From Hydrogenobacter sp. T-8 (GTDB taxonomy: Bacteria; Aquificota; Aquificia; Aquificales; Aquificaceae), in NCBI RefSeq assembly GCF_011006175.1, contig NZ_CP048795.1, forward strand, positions 1,054,001-1,118,000: DNA of 64,000 nt, in the 5' to 3' direction. Shown here in pieces: positions 44,274 through 52,106 of this stretch. The notes under the pieces are model-generated. The model saw nothing but the letters and a program-made list of their open reading frames with translations. It had not been told where the DNA came from and ran no database searches. Each line of letters opens with the position of its first letter. Position 1 is the stretch's first letter. Position numbers and translations under genes: made by a program.

Positions 44274-45049
44274 ATCCTTTTGAACTCTGGAGGTAGCTCC
44301 CTTGGTGGCACGCCCGTATACTCGGTCTCCGTTTCTTCATCAAGCCTTTTGGAGAAGGGCTTTTCTGTGGTTAGCTCTTCGTAAACGTGTGCCACAAGCC
44401 CTGGCACCCTTCCTATTATGAAAAAGCCCTTTCCAAGCCTCCAATCAAAGCCCATCTCCGAGGCAACTGCAGCAATACCTCCGTCCACATTAAGAACCAG
44501 CTTTTTACCCTTTTGCCTGCCAATTTCCTCCTGGACTGCCTCTGCAAACTCACAGTGCTTGCCATAAAAGCCAAGCTCTTTGGCTATATCCATAAGCCTC
44601 TTTGTCCTTGGGTCAAAGTCCTTGTAGTATCTGTGTCCGTAGCCGGGTATGGGTCTTTTTGTCTCAAGATACTCCCTTACTATATCCTCCACACTCTTTT
44701 GACTTGCCACGCCCTCTTGGATAAACTTCATGGCATCCTCAAGAGCACCACCATGAGCAGAGCCAAAGGCAAGCACGCCTGCCGCAACACCCACATTGAG
44801 TGAGTTTCCACCAGAAGCGACCGCCCTTGCGGATATGACAGAGGGTGGTGCTATGCCGTGGTCTATAACAGAGACAAATATGGCTTCCATCATCTTGGAC
44901 TCTTTTTCGCTGGGAAGCTCACCTTTGAGAATGAGGTATATAGCCTGAGCAAAGCTCAAGTTTCCCACGAGGTCCAAAAGCCTATAGCCCCTTATGTAGG
45001 TCTCATGACCCACATGCTGTGTTATGGCGGTTCTCCACTTTTTCTCCAT
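44270..45049 (-). CDS. ccl: Citryl-CoA lyase
   Basis: About 259 residues, homologous only to the C-terminal catalytic part of citrate synthase. The catalytic His and Asp regions are ISARAVASGG..HGG, GYGHRYYKDFDPR and NVDGGIAA. In Hydrogenobacter the ATP-citrate lyase step is split into citryl-CoA synthetase and a lyase of this size, which cleaves citryl-CoA to acetyl-CoA and oxaloacetate in the reductive TCA cycle. The start at 45049 is set by GGAGGTG overlapping the end of the upstream ppiD-like gene. The CcsAB synthetase genes are not in the window. Confidence 0.88.
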   Translation of the reverse strand: MEKKWRTAITQHVGHETYIRGYRLLDLVGNLSFAQAIYLILKGELPSEKESKMMEAIFVSVIDHGIAPPSVISARAVASGGNSLNVGVAAGVLAFGSAHGGALEDAMKFIQEGVASQKSVEDIVREYLETKRPIPGYGHRYYKDFDPRTKRLMDIAKELGFYGKHCEFAEAVQEEIGRQKGKKLVLNVDGGIAAVASEMGFDWRLGKGFFIIGRVPGLVAHVYEELTTEKPFSKRLDEETETEYTGVPPRELPPEFKRI

Positions 45050-45050
45050 C

Positions 45051-46385
45051 TTATCCACCTCCAAGTAGTTCCTTGTTTATGCGTATTTTAGTGTTCTTTT
45101 TCAGATATTCCACATACTGGTTTAGCATAGCTTGAGATTTAAGACTAAGTATGTCTTTGAAGGCTTCTTCTTTCTCTTCTGGCTTTAATTCCCTTTTGCT
45201 CCTCTTTTCCACAAGCACTACGCCGTAGCCCTGTCTGAGGGGGTATGGACCAAAGACCCTATCCTGGGAAAGCACTATACGGGCTATATCCTTTTGGTCT
45301 ATGTTAGCCACTGCATTAAGCTGAAGAGCTGGCGTATCGGAGAAGTTGAGGAATCTCACCTCTGGCTTTTTCCCCTCCTTCAAGAGCCTGGCAACTTCCT
45401 GTGCCTTTTGCTCTACCAAAGATAGAGACTTTTCCTCTACGAGTTTTTCCTTTACCTTTTCCTTTACCTTTTCAAAGTCCTCATAACCTGCAGGGATAAC
45501 CTGCTTGAGATACAGAACCAAATAATCCTCACCCTCCTTTGTAATACTTACTCTCTCCTGAGGTGTGAGCCTTTGAGCTTCTTTCTCAAGAAGACCACTC
45601 ATCTTCTGAAAGTCTTCTGGCAGTTTGTATTCTTGATAGCCTTCTGCTTCTTTTCCAGCCTTTAGATTGTTATAAATAGAAAGTGCCTTCTCCTTGTTCT
45701 TTTCTCTCCACACCCAGACTACTTTTCCTTCTGGTCTTTTGAAAAGCTCTTTGTTCTTCTGGTAATACTCCAATAGCTCTTGTTCTGTAGGCTTGTATTT
45801 TTGGGATACATCCGCAGAGGTTATAAGGTAGAGACTACCGCTCAGAAGAGTGCTGTCCGCAAGAAGGTTTATTTCCAATTCCTTCTCCGTAAGGTAGACG
45901 CCGTTGGTTAGAAAGCTAAGGAGTTTTTGAATGCTAAGCAGTTTTCTTATGTATTCTTCATATTCCTTTGGCGTCATACCTATCCTTGAGAGCACCTCTC
46001 TGTATTTGGAAGAGCTAAAAAGCCCACCCTCTTGAAAGGAGGGGTCAGACTTTATAACCTCAACCACCTCTTCATCACTTGCGATAAAAGATAGGCTCTT
46101 TGCCCTTTGATAAAGTAGCTCTTGGGCTATAAGGTTAGAGAGAACCTGCTCCCTTACCAGCTCCTCCATCCGTGGGTTTTTCAAAAGTTCAGAAAACCTC
46201 AAAAGCTCCCTTCTGTAGTCCTTAAGGGTTATACACCCTGAGCCTACCTCCACTACACACCTTTTAGAAGGAGAGGTTATATCTCTAACACTTCCTGCGA
46301 AGAAGAGCCATAGGAAAAAGCCACCAGTAGCCAAAGCTATGATGGCTACAGTTATACTTTTGTATCTGTGAAGAATGGAATACAT
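45051..46385 (-). CDS. PpiD/SurA-like periplasmic chaperone, membrane anchored
   Basis: About 444 residues from the ATG at 46385. One N-terminal transmembrane helix, then a SurA_N-type helical chaperone domain (LVREQVLSNLIAQELLYQRA, EYEEYIRKLLSIQKLLSFL), a degenerate parvulin-like region (about 210-290) and a helical C-terminus. Probably helps fold outer-membrane or secreted proteins. TAAAAT at 46399-46394 ends 8 bases before this ATG, whereas the ATG at 46403 would lie upstream of the box. Confidence 0.8.
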   Translation of the reverse strand: MYSILHRYKSITVAIIALATGGFFLWLFFAGSVRDITSPSKRCVVEVGSGCITLKDYRRELLRFSELLKNPRMEELVREQVLSNLIAQELLYQRAKSLSFIASDEEVVEVIKSDPSFQEGGLFSSSKYREVLSRIGMTPKEYEEYIRKLLSIQKLLSFLTNGVYLTEKELEINLLADSTLLSGSLYLITSADVSQKYKPTEQELLEYYQKNKELFKRPEGKVVWVWREKNKEKALSIYNNLKAGKEAEGYQEYKLPEDFQKMSGLLEKEAQRLTPQERVSITKEGEDYLVLYLKQVIPAGYEDFEKVKEKVKEKLVEEKSLSLVEQKAQEVARLLKEGKKPEVRFLNFSDTPALQLNAVANIDQKDIARIVLSQDRVFGPYPLRQGYGVVLVEKRSKRELKPEEKEEAFKDILSLKSQAMLNQYVEYLKKNTKIRINKELLGGG

Positions 46386-46438
46386 CGGGAAAAATTTTAG
46401 CATATATTATTCTGAATTCCTTTTTCAGGAGGGCTAAC

Positions 46439-46882
46439 ATGCTGAGTAGAGAAGAGCTTGAAATTCTTAAGGAGAAACTTCTTGAGGAGAAGGCAAAGCT
46501 GTTAGAGCGTTACAGAAAAAAGGAGGACACACAGGCGAGGATTGAAGAGGAGGTTAAAGAGCCAAGGGACTTGGAAGACATAGGCCAGATGACCTATACT
46601 CAGGAACTTCTTGATACTCTCTCCGCAAGGGAATTTTTCATAATCAAAGAGATTGACCATGCCCTCAGCAAGATGCAGGCAGGAACCTACGGTATATGCG
46701 AATACTGTAGCGAAGAGATACCCTTTGAAAGGCTAATGGCAATACCTTGGACAAGATACCACGCCCACTGTGCGGAAAAGGCAGAAGAGGAAGGCATATT
46801 GCCCACATACCCAGCCCTAACCTTTGAGGCAACCATACCCGAAGAGGTAGAAATCCAAAGGGAAGACATAACAGAGGCATGA
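46439..46882 (+). CDS. DksA/TraR-family zinc-finger protein
   Basis: 147 residues. An N-terminal helical coiled coil (1-70) is followed by the zinc finger YGICEYCSEEIPFERLMAIP with a HxHC second half. DksA proteins bind RNA polymerase in the secondary channel and, with ppGpp, reset transcription. CAGGAGGG is the ribosome binding site. The ATGA overlap couples it to the alcohol dehydrogenase. Confidence 0.88.
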   Translation: MLSREELEILKEKLLEEKAKLLERYRKKEDTQARIEEEVKEPRDLEDIGQMTYTQELLDTLSAREFFIIKEIDHALSKMQAGTYGICEYCSEEIPFERLMAIPWTRYHAHCAEKAEEEGILPTYPALTFEATIPEEVEIQREDITEA

Positions 46883-48039
46883 ACTTTGAGTTTTACCTCC
46901 CCGTTGAGATAATCTTTGGTGTGGGTTCTGTAAACAAGGTTGGAGAAGTTGGTAAACGCTTTGGCTACAGAGTCCTTATAGTCACTGGAAGGAAAAGCAC
47001 AAAGGAAAATGGCTCTCTTCAAAGGGTGATTGAATCCCTTAGAAGAAATGGTGCGGAAGAGGTTTTCCTATTTGACGAGATTGAGCCAAACCCCACAGAC
47101 AAGAGCGTAAACAAGGCAAGTGAGCTTGTGGTAAGGGAAAAGATAGACTACATTGTGGGTCTTGGTGGAGGTAGCAGTCTTGACAGTGCAAAAGCCATAT
47201 CCATAGTTTCTTCCAATGAAGGCTACGCCTGGGACTATGTGAACTATCCTGAAGGTCCAAGGCTCATACCCTTCTTGAATAGACCTGTGATATGCATTCC
47301 AACCACTGCAGGCACGGGAAGCGAGGTAAACAGGTATGCGGTTCTTTCAAACCCCATAAGAAAGGAAAAGCTGGTTATATCTCACTCCTTAAACTACCCA
47401 AGGGTAGCCATAATAGACCCATCCTTGACTGTAAGTATGAACGCAAGGCTTACCGCCATAACAGGCATAGACGCCCTTATGCATGCCCTTGAATCCCTTA
47501 CCAACAAACTTTCCAATACCCTCGCAGAAGAGTTTGCCATAAGAGCCATAAGCCTCATAAAGCAGTGGCTACCTATTGCCATAGAAGAGCCAGAAAATCT
47601 TCAGGCAAGGTCTTATATGAGTTATGCGAGCATGCTCGCAGGCATTGCCATAGACAGAAAAAGGGTAGCCCTCATACATGGCATGGAGCATCCCGTGTCC
47701 GCCCACTATCCTCAGGTAGCTCATGGAGAAGGTCTTTCCGCTTTGGCGGTTGCCATTACGGACTTTAATTACAAAGGAAATCCACAAAAATACGCCCTCT
47801 TTGCAGAGCTTATGGGTTATGAGCCAAAGCCTCACATGGCAGTAAAAGCCCTTGAGGATTTCTTAGAAAGGGTTGGCATGAGACTTAGCCTCAAAGACCT
47901 TGGCGTGGAAAAGGATAAACTTGAAAGGCTTACAGAGGATGTGTATATGCTCTCAAGAGGCTTGTTTGCCATAAACCCCGTAGAGCCTACCCTTGAGGAT
48001 GTGCAAAGGCTCTATGAAAGGGCATATGAGGGATATTGA
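46879..48039 (+). CDS. Iron-containing alcohol dehydrogenase
   Basis: 386 residues of the group III alcohol dehydrogenases. The N-terminal NAD(P) domain has VGLGGGSSLDSAKAISI and PTTAGTGSEVNRYAV. The C-terminal metal domain has the iron ligands in DALMHALES, HGMEHPVSAHY and VAHGEGLSAL. It reduces an aldehyde or oxidises an alcohol; the substrate is not readable. It ends 88 bases before the SOR-like gene. Confidence 0.9.
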   Translation: MNFEFYLPVEIIFGVGSVNKVGEVGKRFGYRVLIVTGRKSTKENGSLQRVIESLRRNGAEEVFLFDEIEPNPTDKSVNKASELVVREKIDYIVGLGGGSSLDSAKAISIVSSNEGYAWDYVNYPEGPRLIPFLNRPVICIPTTAGTGSEVNRYAVLSNPIRKEKLVISHSLNYPRVAIIDPSLTVSMNARLTAITGIDALMHALESLTNKLSNTLAEEFAIRAISLIKQWLPIAIEEPENLQARSYMSYASMLAGIAIDRKRVALIHGMEHPVSAHYPQVAHGEGLSALAVAITDFNYKGNPQKYALFAELMGYEPKPHMAVKALEDFLERVGMRLSLKDLGVEKDKLERLTEDVYMLSRGLFAINPVEPTLEDVQRLYERAYEGY

Positions 48040-48087
48040 GTGTCAATATTTATGATTTAACGCATAGCCTTTTATTAAGAATTTCAT

Positions 48088-48120
48088 TATATTGTAATAC
48101 GCTTAAAAACTCTTAGGAGG
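48088..48120 (+). promoter_or_regulatory. Probable promoter and ribosome binding site of the SOR-like gene
   Basis: TATATT at 48088-48093 and TGTAAT at 48093-48098 are candidate -10 boxes; the -35 is weak in both cases. AGGAGG at 48115-48120 lies 7 bases before the ATG at 48128. The 88-base gap after the dehydrogenase supports independent transcription. Confidence 0.45.
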
Positions 48121-48127
48121 TGCTAAC

Positions 48128-48583
48128 ATGTATGGAAACTATATAGTGGACGTTCCAGAGGATGCAATAGTTAACATAAACTATGTGGTGCTCAAAGAGG
48201 GTGTTACCATTGACGATGTGGCAGAAAGGGTGGCATACCTCTGCGAGCATGTAAAGACTTACCACTCAGACACTGGCTTTTACGGAGGCTTTGTGGCACT
48301 CAACACTGGCGGTGTCTCCCTTGAGGGCTCAACCGCAGGTCAGACCACAGAGCACCCACTCAAAAACAGAGAAGTGCTTATCATTACCTTCTGGAGGTCC
48401 TTGGAAGACCACGAAGAATCCCACAGAAGCGAGGGCTTTAACAAGCTCTTTAAGGAGCTAACGGAGCTCGCAGAAAGCACCCACGAAGTGGTCTATCAGA
48501 TGCTTTGGCAAGGCAAAGCCTACGACCCAGAAATGGCAAAGAAGGCAAGAGAAGCAAAAGAGGCAAACTGCGTCAACTGTTAA
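48128..48583 (+). CDS. Half-length sulfur oxygenase reductase (SOR)-like protein
   Basis: 151 residues, no signal peptide; predicted single ferredoxin-like alpha+beta barrel. Compared with the Acidianus SOR sequence as remembered, C39 aligns with the catalytic Cys31. TFW(R)..EDHEESHR aligns with TFWKDWKDHEEMHR, giving H95 and H99 for iron ligands H86 and H90, and E120 aligns with E114 after a 3-residue gap. The Cys-to-His spacing is 56 versus 55. SOR Cys101 and Cys104 are Glu110 and Glu113 here, but the protein ends in a CxxC (C148, C151). Full SOR has about 310 residues and two such domains. It should bind mononuclear non-heme iron and perhaps a sulfur chain; the reaction is unproven. The alternative is a generic antibiotic-monooxygenase-fold protein. 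Confidence 0.7.
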   Translation: MYGNYIVDVPEDAIVNINYVVLKEGVTIDDVAERVAYLCEHVKTYHSDTGFYGGFVALNTGGVSLEGSTAGQTTEHPLKNREVLIITFWRSLEDHEESHRSEGFNKLFKELTELAESTHEVVYQMLWQGKAYDPEMAKKAREAKEANCVNC

Positions 48584-48927
48584 TCTTCCCAATACTCCGC
48601 CCCACAGTCTTCCTTTTCCCAAACCACAACTTTGGAGACTGTGGGGTATTTTTCTTTGACCTTCTCATAAATCCACCTTGCCATATTCTCCGCACTTGGA
48701 GAGAAATCCACAAACTCGTTCAAAAGCCTGTAGTCTGGCAATAGCTCTCTCAAGAATGCGTCAACCTCCAAGAAATCGTAGCCCATACCACCTGCATCCA
48801 CCTTGTCCGCCCTTATGTGCACCTCTACCATCCATGTGTGTCCATGAATAGGCTCTGGAGCACCATGATAGTCCGTAAGGAAGTGAGCCCAGCTGAATTT
48901 TTTCTTTACTATCACATTCCAAGGCAT
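48580..48927 (-). CDS. 6-pyruvoyl-tetrahydropterin synthase family protein (QueD or PTPS-III)
   Basis: 115 residues. Zinc ligands are H15 (FSWAHFL) and H28/H30 (PIHGHTW); SAENMARWIYEKV matches the family. QueD has a catalytic Cys four residues before HGH; here there is no Cys and Glu25 lies three residues before it (EPIHGH). That change is known in PTPS-III enzymes, which make 6-hydroxymethyl-dihydropterin for folate in place of FolB. With folE and folP in the window a folate role is reasonable, but queuosine synthesis cannot be excluded. The stop overlaps the SOR-like gene by 4 bases. Confidence 0.75.
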   Translation of the reverse strand: MPWNVIVKKKFSWAHFLTDYHGAPEPIHGHTWMVEVHIRADKVDAGGMGYDFLEVDAFLRELLPDYRLLNEFVDFSPSAENMARWIYEKVKEKYPTVSKVVVWEKEDCGAEYWED

Positions 48928-48943
48928 GATTTTATTATACCTT

Positions 48944-49627
48944 TTATTTGTTAAGCATTTTATACATATTTTTGGCTCTATACATGCTTTTGTCCGCTTC
49001 GTGGATTAACTCTTCTATGCTTTGTCCATGTTCAGGGTAGCAAGCAAAGCCAATACTTAGAGTAACTTTTACATCTCCATACGAAACATTTACCTCACTA
49101 TACAATCTATCTATTACCTCAAGTAGTTCATTACAGTTTGTTTCTGTAAGAAAAACAGCGAATTCGTCACCACCCCATCTTGCGATAATATCACAGTCTC
49201 TTAAAGTATTTGAGAGCTTTGTTGCTATTAAATTTAACACCTTATCCCCTGCGGAATGTCCGAATCTGTCATTAATTAATTTAAAATCATTCAAATCGAT
49301 GAACAAAACACTGAACTTTTTATTATATCTCTTAGCTTTTCCTAGTTCTTTCTTTATATATTCTTCAAAGAAATATCTAGAGTAAACACCTGTCAGGGAG
49401 TCTATAATTGCTAACTTTTTATCAATCGCATTTCTTGTTCTTAATGTGTATAAAAGAACAGAGGTCCCAATGATAATGTAAAAAATACCTATAACATAGG
49501 GAATTTGGGTAAAGGATAAACCTATGAAGCACAGCCCTATTACTAAAGAGTATATATTTTTCGCAAGCATAGAGACTATTAAAATGAAAATTCCCAATAG
49601 AAAGGGTATTAGTGATTCAACTTCCAT
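48944..49627 (-). CDS. Membrane-bound diguanylate cyclase (GGDEF)
   Basis: 227 residues: about three N-terminal transmembrane segments (residues 7-65) and a GGDEF domain. DSLTGVYSRYFFEEYI opens it, IDLNDFKLINDRFGHSAGD follows, and the active site WGGDEFAVFL is intact, so it should make cyclic di-GMP. No clear inhibitory RxxD site precedes GGDEF. The gene is conspicuously AT-rich relative to its neighbours, suggesting transfer. It starts within the last codons of the small gene upstream. Confidence 0.9.
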   Translation of the reverse strand: MEVESLIPFLLGIFILIVSMLAKNIYSLVIGLCFIGLSFTQIPYVIGIFYIIIGTSVLLYTLRTRNAIDKKLAIIDSLTGVYSRYFFEEYIKKELGKAKRYNKKFSVLFIDLNDFKLINDRFGHSAGDKVLNLIATKLSNTLRDCDIIARWGGDEFAVFLTETNCNELLEVIDRLYSEVNVSYGDVKVTLSIGFACYPEHGQSIEELIHEADKSMYRAKNMYKMLNK

Positions 49628-49853
49628 CCAGTTCCTCCCCCCTTATGAGCCTTTGGGCGTAGTTTACACAGGCTAGCACCATAAACCACAGGGCGTGGTT
49701 GTTGATATCTTCAAAGTTCTCCTTTACCCAGAGGGTTCCATCCTCTTTTTTTACAAGACTTATGTATTCAAAGGCTTTCATGGCAAGGGCCTTGTTGGAG
49801 ACCTTCTGAAGGATTTTCTCCTTTATATCTTCAGGGAGGGGCATTTCTTCCAT
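49617..49853 (-). CDS. Small hypothetical protein between PHP and GGDEF genes
   Basis: 78 residues, helical, Lys/Glu-rich, no membrane segment. The ATG at 49853 is chosen because AAGGAGGT lies 5 bases upstream; a longer open frame to 49988 only runs over the PHP gene. It overlaps the PHP gene by 23 bases and the cyclase gene by 11. Function unknown. Confidence 0.6.
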   Translation of the reverse strand: MEEMPLPEDIKEKILQKVSNKALAMKAFEYISLVKKEDGTLWVKENFEDINNHALWFMVLACVNYAQRLIRGEELDGS

Positions 49854-50883
49854 CTCCGACCTCCTTGCGCACAAATAAGAAAAGGGGCGTAAGCCCAAAG
49901 TAAAACCTCCACAACCTGAAATTATAAGTATATGCCAGAAGGAAACTTCTTCCAGAAGGTGCAGGTAGCTCAAAGTAGGATCCGGCATAGAATTCCTCCC
50001 TATCCTCTTTCAGAAGACATAGGAGACAGTTAGTGGGCGTCAGAACTTTGAGTGTTTGGGATTCTTTCCAGAATAAGGTAGGCTTTTTGCTGAAGGATAT
50101 TAGGGTATTGCCTTGCTGAAGCTCTCTGAGAAAGTCCTCTGCGCCCTTTACCTTTCTGTCCGTTATAAGAAAGTTCCTCACCATTCTAAAGCTGTGCTGG
50201 TAGTTGGGAAATAAAAACCTTATGCCCACCTCCCTTATGTATACCTTTACATGGTGGTCAAGCCCGGCAACCACTGGGTTTTTTATATCCATATTCATAT
50301 ACATGAGAGCGTATCTTTTTATGTCTACAAGCCTCTTTAAAAAGTTCAAAGCCAAGTCTACGGATACTAAAGACCTTAGAAATATGTATGGCAAAAGAAA
50401 GAAAAGTAGCATTTTTCTCTCAAGCAGAGCATCCTTTAGGTCTATCAGCTCAAAAAGATAGTCCTCTGGGAGTGGAAGACGCCATTTGTATTTTTCCTTA
50501 AAGGGGTGTGCTACCACCCTTAGGTCTCCTACTTCAAGAAGATCTCCCAGTATCTTGCCCTTTTCATCAGTAATCTTTACTTCCTTACCCGCTATTATGC
50601 CCTCATCCGCAAAGTATTTTATATGGTCGTTGTCGTGGTCTGTAATTATGAGAAAGTCTATATCTTCTTCTTTCGAAGCCCTTTTTATATCTTCTGGTTT
50701 TCCAAGAGAGTCGTAGGAAAACTGTGTATGGATATGGAGCTCGAAGGAATATAGGTATAGGGGTGGTAGGTTTGGTAGGTTTGCTTTGTTAATCTTCTCA
50801 ACCCTTAAAAACCTTATGGGATAAAGCTCAGCAATCAGTATATATATGGCAAAGAAAAGGATCGCCAAAAGTATGTAGGTCAT
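49831..50883 (-). CDS. Membrane-anchored PHP-domain phosphoesterase-like protein
   Basis: 350 residues. An N-terminal transmembrane helix (about 2-20) is followed by a PHP domain: ELHIHTQFSYDS (first metal motif), IITDHDND (second), AHPFKEKYK and AGLDHH later. Further hydrophobic stretches occur near residues 150-170 and at the C-terminus. PHP proteins are metal-dependent phosphoesterases. Substrate unknown. It overlaps trpS by 4 bases. Confidence 0.75.
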   Translation of the reverse strand: MTYILLAILFFAIYILIAELYPIRFLRVEKINKANLPNLPPLYLYSFELHIHTQFSYDSLGKPEDIKRASKEEDIDFLIITDHDNDHIKYFADEGIIAGKEVKITDEKGKILGDLLEVGDLRVVAHPFKEKYKWRLPLPEDYLFELIDLKDALLERKMLLFFLLPYIFLRSLVSVDLALNFLKRLVDIKRYALMYMNMDIKNPVVAGLDHHVKVYIREVGIRFLFPNYQHSFRMVRNFLITDRKVKGAEDFLRELQQGNTLISFSKKPTLFWKESQTLKVLTPTNCLLCLLKEDREEFYAGSYFELPAPSGRSFLLAYTYNFRLWRFYFGLTPLFLFVRKEVGDGRNAPP

Positions 50884-52064
50884 CCCACCTTTGTTTTTAA
50901 TCTCACTTCTTCCATAGTTTCTTTGGCTATACGCCTTGCCTTTTCCGAGCCTTCCTCAAGGATATATATAAGAAGCTCCCTGTCTTTTGCAACCTCTTCT
51001 CTTCTTTCTCTCATGGGTTTAAGAAAAGCCTCAAGACCCTCAAGCATGATTTTTTTACAGTCCACGCATCCAAGTCTACCGCTTTTGCATTCCCTTTCTA
51101 TTTCTTGAGTTTTTTCTGATGGAGAGAAAATCTTATGGTAGAAAAACACAGGGCATATTTCTGGTCTTCCAGGGTCTCCTTTTCTTAGTTTTTGTGGGTC
51201 TGTGTAAAAGCTCATGACTTTCTTCTTTACCTCTTCTTCGCTGTCTGCAAAGTATATGGCATTGTTATAAGACTTGCTCATCTTCCTTCCATCTGTGCCT
51301 GGAAGTCTTGGAGTTTCTGTGAGTATAGCCTGAGGCTCTGGAAAGGTTTCTCCGTATAGGTGATTAAACCTTCTTGCTATTTCCCTTGAGAGTTCTATGT
51401 GAGGTAGCTGGTCTTCTCCTACTGGAACTGCCTGAGCCTTGTATATGAGTATGTCCACCGCCTGAAGCACTGGGTAGCCCAAAAAGCCATAGGTGTCCGT
51501 GTCGTAAAAGTCCCTCTTTGAAACATTGAGCTCCTTTAGCATTTCCTTGTCCAGATAACCCTCAAAGAGAGCAGTTATGAGGGCATCGGACAGCATATCG
51601 AGAAATAGTTCCTCAAGTGCTTCGAAGTCCTCAACTTTGTAAGGAAGTTTTGCTATAAAGGTCTTTACGTGGTCTCTAAGACCGCCTTTAAACATAAGGC
51701 TAAGGTCGGCAATTCTAAGAAGGTTATACTTAGTGTCCTTGTAAGTGGGGTTCCACTCAAGCCAGCTCTTGGGGGTTATCATGGAAAATATGAGGAAAAG
51801 CTCCGCATGTTCCTTTACCTTTGATTGTTGAAATACCACACTCTTTTTTGGGTCAATGCCTAAAGTAAGCCAGTCTATTAGCATATCCTCTATGTTTTGA
51901 GGTATCTCCTCTACCCTTTTATAGCCTGTAGTAAGGGCATGCCAGTCCGCCACCATATAAAAGGTTTCGTGCTCCTCTTGGAGTTTTACCCAGTTTTTTA
52001 TCACACCAAAGTAATGCCCAAGGTGCAGTTTACCTGTAGGTCTCATACCGCTTAAAACTCTCAT
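50880..52064 (-). CDS. trpS: Tryptophanyl-tRNA synthetase with probable 4Fe-4S site
   Basis: Charges tRNA-Trp. The class I motifs are GKLHLGHYFG (HIGH) and KMSKS. An insertion of about 60 residues after KMSKS carries cysteines spaced C-x21-C-x6-C-x2-C, close to the C-x22-C-x6-C-x2-C that binds a 4Fe-4S cluster near the anticodon in the Thermotoga enzyme. Length (394) is longer than the usual 330 for that reason. TAATAT (52077-52072) ends 7 bases before the ATG, suggesting a leaderless mRNA. Confidence 0.95.
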   Translation of the reverse strand: MRVLSGMRPTGKLHLGHYFGVIKNWVKLQEEHETFYMVADWHALTTGYKRVEEIPQNIEDMLIDWLTLGIDPKKSVVFQQSKVKEHAELFLIFSMITPKSWLEWNPTYKDTKYNLLRIADLSLMFKGGLRDHVKTFIAKLPYKVEDFEALEELFLDMLSDALITALFEGYLDKEMLKELNVSKRDFYDTDTYGFLGYPVLQAVDILIYKAQAVPVGEDQLPHIELSREIARRFNHLYGETFPEPQAILTETPRLPGTDGRKMSKSYNNAIYFADSEEEVKKKVMSFYTDPQKLRKGDPGRPEICPVFFYHKIFSPSEKTQEIERECKSGRLGCVDCKKIMLEGLEAFLKPMRERREEVAKDRELLIYILEEGSEKARRIAKETMEEVRLKTKVG

Positions 52065-52071
52065 GGTCTAA

Positions 52072-52099
52072 ATATTAAAACACAGTTGACGATTATAAT
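52072..52099. promoter_or_regulatory. Divergent -10 pair between trpS and motA
   Basis: Minus strand TAATAT (52077-52072) and plus strand TATAAT (52094-52099) each end 7 bases before the trpS ATG (52064) and the motA ATG (52107). No Shine-Dalgarno is present on either side. Confidence 0.55.
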
Positions 52100-52106
52100 A
52101 GTTATC

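Noticed and set aside
44270-45049. Truncated citrate synthase pseudogene
   Set aside because: The short length is that of citryl-CoA lyase, active-site residues are present and the frame is clean.
48128-48583. Generic antibiotic-biosynthesis-monooxygenase-like protein
   Set aside because: The fold may be the same, but Cys39, the HEExH pair and Glu120 match SOR in order and spacing, which the generic call does not explain.
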